Shown here: positions 27,125-35,810 of the stretch, piece after piece
Numbering within the stretch: position 1 is the stretch's first letter
Layout: every line of letters starts with the position of its first letter
Source of the DNA: Actinobacteria bacterium HGW-Actinobacteria-4
GTDB taxonomy: Bacteria > Actinomycetota > Actinomycetes > Actinomycetales > Demequinaceae
Direction: 5' to 3'
DNA length: 64,000 bases
Assembly (NCBI GenBank): GCA_002841315.1
Contig: PHEW01000007.1
Span: forward strand, 61,835 to 125,834
Translations under genes and position numbers: made by a program
Notes under the pieces: generated by a model
The model's database searches: none
Told to the model about the DNA's origin: nothing
The model's input: the letters and a program-made list of their open reading frames with translations, nothing else

Positions 27125-28699
27125 CTAGTGGGCGAAGTGCCGGGTGCCGGTGTGATAGAGCGTCATTCCGGCACTCTGCGCCGCGTCGATCACTTCACTG
27201 TCTCGCATCGAACCGCCTGGCGCTACGACCGCTCTCACTCCCGCATCGATGAGCACCTGGAGGCCATCAGCGAACGGGAAGAAGGCATCTGAGGCCGCGA
27301 CGGAACCCCGCGCGCGCGCGGCGCCTGCTCGCTGCACCGCAAGTCCGCACGAATCCACCCTGTTCACCTGGCCCATGCCCACGCCCACCGCCGCGCCATC
27401 TTTGGCGAGCAGGATCGCGTTGGACTTCACTGCGCGGCACGCCCGCCATGCGAAGTCAAGGTCGGCAAGCAGCGCGTCATCGGCCGGTTCGCCGGCAACG
27501 AGGTCCCACCCAGAGACATCGTCACCCGGAGCGTCAAACTGATCTCCACCCTGGACCAGCAAGCCTCCCGTGATGCGTCGCCACTCGACCGCCATTGCCA
27601 CGCGGTCTACCTCAAGCAGGCGTAGGTTCTTCTTGGCGCTCAGAATCTCAAGCGCCTGGGGCTCGAAACCCGGTGCCACCACCACCTCAGTGAAGACGTC
27701 AGCGATCTGGCGCGCGGCATCGGCCGTCACGATGCCGTTCGCGGCGATCACTCCACCAAAGGCGCTCACCGGGTCCGTAGCGTGAGCGCGCTCATGCGCC
27801 TGGGCGATGGTGTCGCCAACGGCGACCCCGCACGGATTAGCATGCTTGATGATCGCCACCGCAGGACGGCTGTGGTCATACGCGGCACGCACGGCGGCAT
27901 CGGCATCAATGTAGTTGTTGAAGGACATCTCCTTGCCATGCAGCTGGCGCGCCTGAGCGATCCCGCCGCGCTGCAAGGGATCCTCATACAGCGCCGCGCG
28001 CTGGTGAGGGTTCTCGCCGTAGCGGAGCGCGGCCTTCCGGATGAAGGACGCCCCCATCCATTCGGGAAAGCCAGCGCCAGATTCGTCTGCAGCAACCACA
28101 TTGCCCATCCACGACGCCACCTGGATGTCGTAGTCGGCAGTGTGGCGAAAGGCCGCAGCGGCGAGGTGTTGGCGCTCGGCAAGCGTGAACCCGCCTCGCT
28201 CCACCGCCGCAATCACGTCCGCGTAGGCCCCAGGATCAACAACAACGGCGACACTCGGGTGGTTCTTCGCGGCGCCGCGCACCATCGACGGCCCGCCGAT
28301 GTCGATCTGCTCGATCGTCTCAGCCTGCGAGGCGCCGGAGGCCACGGTGTCAGCAAACGGGTAGAGATTGACCACCACCAAGTCAAAGGCGGCGATGCCC
28401 AACTCGGTCAGTTGGTCACGGTGCGATTCGAGCCTGCGGTCGGCAAGGATTCCAGCGTGGATGGTGGGGTGGAGCGTCTTGACGCGCCCGTCGAGGCACT
28501 CAGGGAAGCCCGTGAGATCCTCGACTCGAGTGACAGCGATGCCTGCCTCGGCGATACGCGCGGCAGTCGAGCCCGTCGAGATCAACTCAACTCCGGCATC
28601 GGCGAGACCGCGGGCGAGGTCCTCCAAGCCAGTCTTGTCGTAAACCGAGATCAGCGCGCGCTTCACAGGGAGCAGGTCAGGGTGGATCGGGGAAGTCAT
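27125..28699 (-). CDS. purH: Bifunctional AICAR transformylase/IMP cyclohydrolase
   Basis: 524 aa, full length. N-terminal MGS-like IMP cyclohydrolase domain ([21 protein letters not shown]). C-terminal AICAR transformylase domain with the catalytic Lys-His pair in [11 protein letters not shown] and [13 protein letters not shown]. Performs the last two steps of IMP synthesis using 10-formyl-THF, the cofactor whose shortage raises ZTP sensed by the riboswitch at 10.1 kb. Start overlaps the purN stop by 1 bp (TGATG). Confidence 0.97.
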   Translation of the reverse strand: MTSPIHPDLLPVKRALISVYDKTGLEDLARGLADAGVELISTGSTAARIAEAGIAVTRVEDLTGFPECLDGRVKTLHPTIHAGILADRRLESHRDQLTELGIAAFDLVVVNLYPFADTVASGASQAETIEQIDIGGPSMVRGAAKNHPSVAVVVDPGAYADVIAAVERGGFTLAERQHLAAAAFRHTADYDIQVASWMGNVVAADESGAGFPEWMGASFIRKAALRYGENPHQRAALYEDPLQRGGIAQARQLHGKEMSFNNYIDADAAVRAAYDHSRPAVAIIKHANPCGVAVGDTIAQAHERAHATDPVSAFGGVIAANGIVTADAARQIADVFTEVVVAPGFEPQALEILSAKKNLRLLEVDRVAMAVEWRRITGGLLVQGGDQFDAPGDDVSGWDLVAGEPADDALLADLDFAWRACRAVKSNAILLAKDGAAVGVGMGQVNRVDSCGLAVQRAGAARARGSVAASDAFFPFADGLQVLIDAGVRAVVAPGGSMRDSEVIDAAQSAGMTLYHTGTRHFAH

Positions 28700-29334
28700 C
28701 AGTTGCCTTTCGTGGAGCCGAGCCTCACGACCCTGCCGTCAACGGTCCATCCCTCGCGCACCATCGTTCCCACGGTGTGGACTACCAGGTCGCGCTCCAC
28801 CGTCTTGATGCGTTCGTGCAGTGAGGATTCCGAATCATTGTCTCGCACCTCGACGGCCGCTTGAGCAACGATGGGGCCTGTATCCACGCCTTCGTCGATG
28901 ATGATGACCGAACATCCCGTGACCTTGACGCCGGCGGCAAGGGCGTCACGAACGCCGTGCGCACCAGGGAACGACGGCAGTAGCGCGGGGTGTGTGTTGA
29001 CCATCCGGCCGCCAAAACGCTCGAGCGAAGGTGCGCCCACGATCTTCATGAATCCCGCGTGCACCACCAAGTCCGGAGTGAAGGAGCCCATGGTCCGGGC
29101 GAGCGCCTCATCCCACGTTGCGCGGTCAGGAAAGTCGGTGAGACTCACGACAGCCGTGGGCACCCCAGCTGCCTCTGCGATGTCGAGCGCGGCAATCCCT
29201 GGGCGGTCAGCGATCACACCGGCCACTCGCGCGCCGTAGGCTGGGTCACGAGTGGCTTCAAGGATGGCTTGCATCGTGGTGCCCGCGCCGGACACGAGAA
29301 TCACCAGATTGCGCGGCGGGGTGTGGTTTGTCAC
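28699..29334 (-). CDS. purN: Phosphoribosylglycinamide formyltransferase
   Basis: 211 aa. [15 protein letters not shown] phosphate-binding loop, then [19 protein letters not shown] with the catalytic Asn and His, and [12 protein letters not shown] with the catalytic Asp. Transfers formyl from 10-formyl-THF to GAR. GTG start with TAGGCT 6 nt upstream and no Shine-Dalgarno, a leaderless arrangement. Heads purN-purH-DUF3017. Confidence 0.96.
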   Translation of the reverse strand: MTNHTPPRNLVILVSGAGTTMQAILEATRDPAYGARVAGVIADRPGIAALDIAEAAGVPTAVVSLTDFPDRATWDEALARTMGSFTPDLVVHAGFMKIVGAPSLERFGGRMVNTHPALLPSFPGAHGVRDALAAGVKVTGCSVIIIDEGVDTGPIVAQAAVEVRDNDSESSLHERIKTVERDLVVHTVGTMVREGWTVDGRVVRLGSTKGN

Positions 29335-29385
29335 GAGCCGAGCCTATAGGCATGCTTGAGGTCACACCTAGACCAAAGGAGACGC

Positions 29386-29802
29386 GTGACGAAAACGCCA
29401 CCGGAGACCATCGAGGTCCCAGACGCTGTACGGACCAACATGCGGTACATGATGCTGCTACTGCTGGTCAGCATTGTCGCGTACGTCTTCAGTGTGCCGA
29501 TGGTCTTCCTCGCGCTCCTCACCGCTCCTGCCGCCGTACTCTTTGGCGTGCTCGCGCTGGTGGGTACCCGCGGCCACGCCAACATGACGGGCGTGCGCAT
29601 CTCCGTGTCCTTTGGGTTTCTGCTCGCAGGAATCGCCATGATGGCAGCGCTCGGATCGCTGGTTCTCTACGACCTGCTTCAAGCACAACGCGAGTGCGAG
29701 GCGCGAGCGCTCACCCCCATCGCCCAGCGCGCGTGCGACGCGGAGTGGGACGAGGGCTACCGCGAACTCCTGGAGCGCTACGGAGTTGTGGTCCCGGAGT
29801 AG
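29386..29802 (+). CDS. Hypothetical membrane protein
   Basis: 138 aa from the GTG at 29386 with AAAGGAG upstream. Three hydrophobic segments (YMMLLLLVSIVAYVFSVPMVF, LLTAPAAVLFGVLALVG, ISVSFGFLLAGIAMMAALGSLVLY), then an acidic tail with two cysteines (QRECEARALTPIAQRACDAEW). No family recognised. Its 3' end overlaps the convergent perM-like gene by 25 bp. Confidence 0.75.
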   Translation: MTKTPPETIEVPDAVRTNMRYMMLLLLVSIVAYVFSVPMVFLALLTAPAAVLFGVLALVGTRGHANMTGVRISVSFGFLLAGIAMMAALGSLVLYDLLQAQRECEARALTPIAQRACDAEWDEGYRELLERYGVVVPE

Positions 29803-30983
29803 CGACCGCGCGCCCACACCACACCGGCAAGAGCCGCGGCGGCAAACGCAAACCCCATCGCAACAAGCGCAGCCCCCACCACCGCCACTGCGCCCGGATC
29901 GGGGCCCACGACCGCGAGGCGACCCGGGCCGCCGGAGCCCGTCGCGAGAGCCATCAGTGCCCACAGCGCGAGCGCGACAACAGAGACGGCCACCAGTCCC
30001 GCGCCCACTGCGCTACGCCAGTGCGACAGCGCCGTGCGCATCGTCGCCCAAGCGAACGCAGCGACTGCCACCACCAGCAAAGGCGCCCACACCAGCGGCC
30101 CGCCCGCGGCATTCGGGAGAGCCCCAAGAATCGGAATGGTCGGTAGTGCGTCTGTCGCCACCACGCTGGGCGCGTAGAGGTTGGTCTCTCCCACGGAGAA
30201 CCCCAAACCTGTCAACCACGCGAGCATCCACACCACGATCACGGCCGCGTACATGGTCTGGGCGATCGCCAGGGACAGCCCGCCAACCGCATCGGGCCCC
30301 AACGCACTGGCGGCGTCGGCCATCGCGTAGCTTCCCACGAATGCCCACACCACGGCGACGGCCGAGGCCGTGAGTACCAACAATGCGGTGGAGCCCAAGC
30401 CCAGCCGCACGCCGATGCGCACGGCGGGGGGCACGCTCGTCACCCAACCGAACTCCGCGCCGTGGGCTCGCCAGATGCCCCATGCGACGGAGGGGCCTGC
30501 AATGACCACGGCCGCGACGGCGGCGCGCACCACGAGCGAGCCGTGCGCCCCGGATCCCGCCCACACCACGGCTGCCGTGGCCGCTACCACTCCCGCATAG
30601 GAACCCACGGCGAGGAGCCAACTTCCCCACGACTTGGCTGCGAAGCGGCGGGCTAGGGCGGCGAGAATCGCCGCGCACACAAACGTCAGGCCGAGCGGAA
30701 CGAGCGAGAAGGTCGCCTGATCAGTCTCGATGGGAACCGTGTGAGCGAGCAGCCACAGCTTGATCGCGACCCCTGCGGCGCCGGACCAATCGATCGCAAC
30801 GGATCCGCCGGATGCTGGAGCGGCAGCAATCGCGGCCCACGCAGGTGCCAGGACTGCCAACAGCCCTAGTGCCGCGGCCTGCACGCCTACCAGCACGCCC
30901 GCGAGCCATCCGGGGACACCCTCGAGCACGCGCCGGATGCGAACAGCAAGCGCGCGGAGATCGCCAGCCAAGGAACGGGACAT
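29778..30983 (-). CDS. DUF6350/PerM-like integral membrane protein
   Basis: 401 aa, about ten membrane segments, rich in Ala/Val. Position between sucD and purN-purH matches the actinobacterial DUF6350 family, whose mycobacterial member PerM (Rv0955) is linked to cell division. Recognisable: GWLAGVLVGVQAAALGLLAVLAP at the N-terminus, HTVPIETDQATFSLVPLGLT, and GFSVGETNLYAPS. The start is uncertain because TAGGGT lies immediately before the ATG. Confidence 0.82.
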   Translation of the reverse strand: MSRSLAGDLRALAVRIRRVLEGVPGWLAGVLVGVQAAALGLLAVLAPAWAAIAAAPASGGSVAIDWSGAAGVAIKLWLLAHTVPIETDQATFSLVPLGLTFVCAAILAALARRFAAKSWGSWLLAVGSYAGVVAATAAVVWAGSGAHGSLVVRAAVAAVVIAGPSVAWGIWRAHGAEFGWVTSVPPAVRIGVRLGLGSTALLVLTASAVAVVWAFVGSYAMADAASALGPDAVGGLSLAIAQTMYAAVIVVWMLAWLTGLGFSVGETNLYAPSVVATDALPTIPILGALPNAAGGPLVWAPLLVVAVAAFAWATMRTALSHWRSAVGAGLVAVSVVALALWALMALATGSGGPGRLAVVGPDPGAVAVVGAALVAMGFAFAAAALAGVVWARGRYSGTTTP

Positions 30984-31038
30984 GACCCTATGGTCGCGCG
31001 GACTTGGCGCTCGTCGCCGGATCGGCTCGCGAACGGCC

Positions 31039-31929
31039 TTAGCCTTGCAGAATCTCCCGCATCAGTTGCGCGGTCTCGGAGGGCGTCTTACCCACCTTGA
31101 CGCCTGCGGCCTCAAGAGCTTCCTTCTTGGCCTGCGCCGTGCCTGCCGAGCCGGACACAATGGCGCCGGCGTGGCCCATGGTCTTGCCTTCGGGGGCCTC
31201 GAAGCCTGCCACGTAGCCCACCACGGGCTTGGTCACATGCTCCTTGATGTACGCAGCTGCGCGTTCCTCGGCGTCTCCACCGATCTCGCCAATCATCACG
31301 ATCGCGTGAGTATTGGGATCGTTCTGGAACGCCTCAAGGCAGTCGATGTGGGTGGTGCCAATGACGGGGTCGCCGCCAATGCCCACGGCAGTGCTGAAGC
31401 CGAGGTCGCGCAGCTCGAAGAGCATCTGGTAGGTCAGCGTGCCGGACTTGGACACCAGGCCGATGTGCCCCGGTCCCGTGATGTTGGCAGGGGTGATCCC
31501 CACGTTGCATTCGCCAGGGGTGATAACTCCCGGGCAGTTGGGGCCCACCAGGCGTGTGCCGTGCTTGGTGGCGTAGGCGTAGAACTCGCTCGTGTCCGCA
31601 ACGGGCACGCCCTCGGTGATGATGACGGCCAGTGGCATCTTGGCGTCCACGGCCTCAATGACGGCCGCCTTCGTGAAGGGCGGTGGGACAAAGAGCACGG
31701 TCACGTTGGCGCCGGTGGCGGACATCGCATCAGCCACGGAGCCGAACACCGGAATGGCGACGGTCTCCCCGTTGACGTCGAAGTCCACCGAGGTGCCCGC
31801 CTTGCGCGGGTTCACGCCTCCCACAATCTGGGTGCCCGATGCCAACATGCGGGCGGTGTGCTTCTGGCCTTCGGCTCCCGTCATGCCTTGCACGATGACC
31901 TTGGAGTCCTTGTTAATGAAGATTGACAT
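31039..31929 (-). CDS. sucD: Succinyl-CoA ligase subunit alpha
   Basis: 296 aa from the ATG at 31929, preceded by AAGGAG; the track's 31995 start would run into sucC. CoA-binding domain [35 protein letters not shown], and the phosphohistidine in [15 protein letters not shown]-cycle step from succinyl-CoA to succinate with NTP formation. Follows sucC after 10 bp. Confidence 0.97.
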   Translation of the reverse strand: MSIFINKDSKVIVQGMTGAEGQKHTARMLASGTQIVGGVNPRKAGTSVDFDVNGETVAIPVFGSVADAMSATGANVTVLFVPPPFTKAAVIEAVDAKMPLAVIITEGVPVADTSEFYAYATKHGTRLVGPNCPGVITPGECNVGITPANITGPGHIGLVSKSGTLTYQMLFELRDLGFSTAVGIGGDPVIGTTHIDCLEAFQNDPNTHAIVMIGEIGGDAEERAAAYIKEHVTKPVVGYVAGFEAPEGKTMGHAGAIVSGSAGTAQAKKEALEAAGVKVGKTPSETAQLMREILQG

Positions 31930-31939
31930 GCGGGGCTCC

Positions 31940-33106
31940 TTAGGCGTTGGCCAGCTCGGCGGCCTTGGCCGCTGCGCCGTCCATGGTCTCGACAATGGTC
32001 ACGAGCGGGTGGTTGGCGGCGGCGAGAATCGCGCGGCCTTCCTCAACGGCGTTGCCGTCGAGCCGCACCACGAGCGGCTTTGTTGCAGCGTCGCCCAGCG
32101 TTGCCAGTGCACCCACGATGCCGTTGGCGACCTCGATGCAGCTGGTGATGCCGCCAAAGACGTTCACGAAAACTGACTTGACTTGCTCGTCGTTCAAGAT
32201 GACGTCGAGCCCATTGGCCATCACGGCGGCCGACGCTCCGCCGCCGATGTCCAAGAAGTTAGCTGGCTTCACCCCGCCGTGCTGCTCACCTGCGTAGGCG
32301 ACCACGTCGAGGGTGGACATCACGAGGCCCGCGCCGTTGCCGATGATTCCAACGGTGCCATCAAGCTTCACGTAGTTCAGCCCCAGCGCCTTGGCCTTGG
32401 CTTCGAGCGGGTCGGCCGCGAGCTCGTCCTCGAGCGCCGCGTGGTCCTCGTGACGGAAGAAGGCGTTCTCGTCCAGGGTCACCTTGCCGTCGAGGGCCAC
32501 GATCGAACCGTCGGCCGTCTTGACCAGCGGGTTGACCTCAACCAGAGTTGCATCCTCATCGCGGTACACCACCCACAGCTTCTCGATGGCGTCAGCGACG
32601 GGGCCCACGAGGTCTGCGGGGAAGTTGGCTGCGGCGACAATCTCGGCGGCCTTCGCGGCGTCGATGCCCACTAGCGGGTCCACCGCAACGCGGGCCAGGG
32701 CCTCGGGGCGTTCCACGGCGAGCTGCTCGATCTCGACGCCACCCTCAACGGAGCACATGGCCAAGTAGCGGCGCTCCGCGCGGTCCAACAACACGGAGAA
32801 GTAGAACTCCTGCTCAATCTGCGCCCCCGCTGCGATCATCACGCGGTTCACGGTGTGGCCCTTGATGTCCATGCCGAGAATCGCGGCGGCGTGGGCTTCT
32901 GCCTCGTCGGGGTTGTGGGCGAGCTTGACGCCGCCGGCTTTGCCGCGGCCGCCTACCTTCACTTGGGCCTTGACGACGACGGTTCCGCCGCCTAGTTTCT
33001 CGGCCGCAGCGCGTGCTTCGGCAGGGGTGGTCGCAACGATGCCGGGGAGCACGGGTACGCCGTGCTTCTCAAACATGTCGCGTGCTTGGTACTCGAACAG
33101 GTCCAT
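31940..33106 (-). CDS. sucC: Succinyl-CoA ligase subunit beta
   Basis: 388 aa. ATP-grasp domain beginning [22 protein letters not shown], nucleotide site [28 protein letters not shown], and C-terminal ligase loop [21 protein letters not shown] 5 nt before the ATG. Pairs with sucD. A TAGGCT at 33173-33168 suggests a 5' leader of roughly 55 nt. Confidence 0.97.
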   Translation of the reverse strand: MDLFEYQARDMFEKHGVPVLPGIVATTPAEARAAAEKLGGGTVVVKAQVKVGGRGKAGGVKLAHNPDEAEAHAAAILGMDIKGHTVNRVMIAAGAQIEQEFYFSVLLDRAERRYLAMCSVEGGVEIEQLAVERPEALARVAVDPLVGIDAAKAAEIVAAANFPADLVGPVADAIEKLWVVYRDEDATLVEVNPLVKTADGSIVALDGKVTLDENAFFRHEDHAALEDELAADPLEAKAKALGLNYVKLDGTVGIIGNGAGLVMSTLDVVAYAGEQHGGVKPANFLDIGGGASAAVMANGLDVILNDEQVKSVFVNVFGGITSCIEVANGIVGALATLGDAATKPLVVRLDGNAVEEGRAILAAANHPLVTIVETMDGAAAKAAELANA

Positions 33107-33446
33107 GTGAGTCCTCTTGCATCGCGAGCGCGCCGGTCACGGCACGCGGGGGTCTTGTGGTGTGCCCAGCCTACTGTGAGCGCTGGAGCGGGCGAAATGG
33201 CCACAAGCGACGTCTGCCATGTCAGCACTGAAGAGTCAGGCACAGCGCACGTGGGTCTTGTCGCCCTTGCGTGCCTCGCGCTCCTCTCGCAGTGACTCGA
33301 ACATGGCACACACGAGAGAGTACTGAGGAGTCCCTATGGGCACCGTCGCGGATCGCAGACCGCCCGTCCGGGCCGTTGCGGCGTTGAGCGCTACCGCCCT
33401 GGTCGCCACCGCGATCGTGGCGACGACCTCGGCTCGCGCCGACAGC
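33107..33446. other. Gap between sucC and response regulator
   Basis: Holds the likely sucC promoter (TAGGCT, minus strand 33173-33168) and, on the plus strand, an RBS-preceded signal-peptide-like reading frame from 33336 (listed separately). No other gene seen. Confidence 0.45.
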
Positions 33447-33575
33447 TCAGAGATCCGCGGCGGCACCCGGAGTGACGAAGCCGGATTCATAGGCGACGAT
33501 CACCGCCTGGGTACGGTCGCGCACGCCCAGCTTCATGAGGATGGACGCGACGTGCGATTTCACCGTCTCGACTGA
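33336..33575 (+). pseudogene. Possible remnant of a secreted-protein gene (signal peptide only)
   Basis: 79-codon frame. GAGGAG lies 5 nt before the ATG and the first ~36 residues look like a Sec signal (VRAVAALSATALVATAIVATTSARA). After residue ~37 the frame runs antisense through the 3' end of the response regulator and stops. This fits a gene whose body was deleted, or a chance ORF. In some relatives an M23 peptidase lies near sucC, which could be the ancestor, but nothing here proves it. Confidence 0.3.
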
Positions 33576-34094
33576 CACAAACAAGTCTGCGGCGATCTCG
33601 CCGTTGGAGCGCCCCCGCGCCAACTGGCGCAACACCACGGCCTCGCGCTCAGTGAGTTCAGGCATGTCCACGGACTCTCGTGCGGCGAACTTCTCGATCA
33701 CGGCGCGCGTCGAGGAAGGGAACAGCAACGACTCCCCCGCTGCGACGATGCGCACGGCCTCAATCAGCTCGGTGGGCGGCACCCGCTTGAGGACAAACCC
33801 GGACGCCCCGGAACGCATTGCCTCAAAGACGTACTCGTCCACCTCGAAGGTGGTCAGCACCAACACCTGAGGAGGACCGGGGAGCGCGACGATCTCGCGG
33901 GTGGCCTCGAGACCGTCCATACCCGGCATCCGCACATCCATGAGCATGAGATCGGGCTTCACCTCAATCGCGAGCTGAATGGCCGCAGCGCCGTCGCCCG
34001 CCTCGCCCACGATGTGCCAGCCGCTGACCGAAGCGAGAATGGCGCGCAGGCCCATGCGCACTAAGGGGTCGTCATCAACGATCGCGATCTTCAC
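33447..34094 (-). CDS. NarL/LuxR-family response regulator
   Basis: 215 aa. Receiver domain IAIVDDDPLVRMGL with phospho-acceptor Asp in LMLMDVRMPGMDG and the switch Lys in FVLKRVPP; C-terminal LuxR HTH (LTEREAVVLRQLARGRSNGEIAADLFVSVETVKSHV). Overlaps the sensor kinase stop by 4 bp (ATGA). The kinase gene faces the MMPL exporter gene, a likely target. Confidence 0.94.
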   Translation of the reverse strand: MKIAIVDDDPLVRMGLRAILASVSGWHIVGEAGDGAAAIQLAIEVKPDLMLMDVRMPGMDGLEATREIVALPGPPQVLVLTTFEVDEYVFEAMRSGASGFVLKRVPPTELIEAVRIVAAGESLLFPSSTRAVIEKFAARESVDMPELTEREAVVLRQLARGRSNGEIAADLFVSVETVKSHVASILMKLGVRDRTQAVIVAYESGFVTPGAAADL

Positions 34095-35476
34095 ACGCTC
34101 AGCCTGTCACGAAGGCGGCTCCACAGGTGGCACTCGCACATGTCCTGGGCGTTGATCGCGCCGAGCGTGACCTCAAGCGGGAACAGCGCAAGCACCTCGA
34201 AGCCCCCATCGGCGGTAGGACCCGTGACGCTGCGACCGCCCAGGAGCGCCACTCGGTCCCGAATGCCTGCCAGGCCGTGACGAACACCCAGTCGGTTGCC
34301 GAGCCCGTCAGTAAGGGCGGATCCATCCTGTCGGGGGTTCTCGGGCGGTGCGGTGTTCACTACCGCAATGCCCAGCGCGTCGCTGTCGACATCAATGTGC
34401 ACGTGCACGCTCGACCCGGGCGCGTGCTTTGCCGCGTTGGTCACGCCTTCGCGAACGATCGCGTACGCGGCCCGGCCGAGCGGCGAGGGCACCGCGGCGT
34501 CAGTCAGGACCAGCTCTACGTCCACTCCGGCGGCCCGTGAGGCCAGGGCAAGACCTGCGACGTCCGCGAGTTCAGGCAGCGGGGCGCGCGGCACTGCATC
34601 GTCGCCTCGCATGGTAGCGATGATGCGATCCAACTCAGCCATCGCCACGCGCCCGCGTTCCTCGATGTTGCGCAGCGCCTCCCGTGCGAACGCGGGATCG
34701 GTATCAAACACATGCGCCCCGGCTCCCGCCTGAACGATGTTCATGGTGATCATGTGGCCGATGCTGTCGTGCAGTTCTTGGTCAATGCGCACCTGTTGTT
34801 CGGCTAGCTCGGCGCGCTCGGTTGCTGCCTTGGTGAACTCGGCCTCCGACGGACCGAGGGCCCACCGAGCCAGGGGCCGGTGCAGTGCCGCCCATCCGTG
34901 GGCGAGCCACGCGAGCGGCGTGCAAACCAGCACGGCCAGGAGTGGGCCCACCAGTACCAACAGTGCCCAGTGTTCCTGGCCAACCGGAACCTCGAATCCC
35001 GGGACAACCAGTGCGAGAGGGAGTAGGACGAGGGTCGCGGCGGTGATCCACACGGTGATCACGAGCGCAAAGCCGATGGGCCCGGTCACCCCCCGAACTG
35101 CTACCCACGCGAGCGCGCGCCAACTGTATGCGTCCTCGAGCACAGCGCGAGCCCACACGGCGAACTGCACAATCCAGCGTCGGTCGTGCGGGCCTCGGGC
35201 TGGGGCGTCCAATGGGGGGATCACGCCGAGATCCAGGCCCAGCAAAGTGCGCACGTGCCACCGCTCGAAACCCGCCACTGCACGCATTGCGCGATGTATC
35301 CCTACCAGTAGGGGTACGCCTATGCACACCACCGCGAGGCCCAGTCCGGTCGCATACGCGGATATCGCGAGGCTGAACCACACCGTGCCCGTCACCAACC
35401 CCACAGCGAGGAACGCATGCTCGCGGAGCATGGTGTGTACTCCTCCGGGGAACACGGCGCGGGCCAAGGTGAGCAT
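34091..35476 (-). CDS. Sensor histidine kinase with putative-sensor membrane domain
   Basis: 461 aa from the ATG at 35476. The N-terminal ~210 residues carry four membrane segments of the 'putative sensor' type (AFLAVGLVTGTVWFSLAISA; FALVITVWITAATLVLLPLAL). Then a HisKA_3 dimerisation helix with the phospho-His in QELHDSIGHMITM and an ATPase domain (VREGVTNAAKHAPG, GLAGIRDRVALLGG). CATGAT sits 6 nt before the ATG with no Shine-Dalgarno. Such systems often respond to cell-envelope stress or drugs; the exporter next door agrees. Confidence 0.9.
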   Translation of the reverse strand: MLTLARAVFPGGVHTMLREHAFLAVGLVTGTVWFSLAISAYATGLGLAVVCIGVPLLVGIHRAMRAVAGFERWHVRTLLGLDLGVIPPLDAPARGPHDRRWIVQFAVWARAVLEDAYSWRALAWVAVRGVTGPIGFALVITVWITAATLVLLPLALVVPGFEVPVGQEHWALLVLVGPLLAVLVCTPLAWLAHGWAALHRPLARWALGPSEAEFTKAATERAELAEQQVRIDQELHDSIGHMITMNIVQAGAGAHVFDTDPAFAREALRNIEERGRVAMAELDRIIATMRGDDAVPRAPLPELADVAGLALASRAAGVDVELVLTDAAVPSPLGRAAYAIVREGVTNAAKHAPGSSVHVHIDVDSDALGIAVVNTAPPENPRQDGSALTDGLGNRLGVRHGLAGIRDRVALLGGRSVTGPTADGGFEVLALFPLEVTLGAINAQDMCECHLWSRLRDRLSV

Positions 35477-35810
35477 GGGTTCATCATGCCGCGAAAGGTT
35501 CGCCAGGTGCGTCCCTCTCGAGCGCACACTTCTGCCTCCCCCGCATGGGGGAGAGAACGCCACATGCCCCCTTTGCGAGTGGTCCTCAGTTCACTCCACT
35601 GGCGAGGCCATTTCACTCGGACGCGGGCTGACGTGAGGCTGCCGCCGCTCATAGCCTCGGGATACCCGCTACCGAGCGGTTCACCCGGAGAAAAATCAGG
35701 GTGTCAACCAGGGGGTTCCCCCATAGCCCGCAGACCGTCTGCGGCACCAGACTCATCACCAGACCGACCCCGGAGCGTGTATTTCGCGCCGGTCAACACA
35801 AGGAGAAATC
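35477..35810. other. Divergent control region between the sensor kinase and MMPL genes
   Basis: 334 bases with no gene. Contains CCGCAGAC C GTCTGCGG (see next entry), a GGGGGTTCCCCC repeat at 35712-35723, and AAGGAG just before the MMPL ATG. Confidence 0.5.
35728..35744. promoter_or_regulatory. 17-bp palindrome, candidate operator for the MMPL gene
   Basis: CCGCAGAC C GTCTGCGG, perfect 8-bp arms with a single central base, 66 nt before the MMPL start. NarL-type regulators bind inverted repeats of this size; the adjacent response regulator is the first candidate. Confidence 0.5.

Noticed and set aside
30760-31926. 388-aa plus-strand ORF
   Set aside because: Antisense to perM-like and sucD genes with His/Gly-rich reverse-frame composition.
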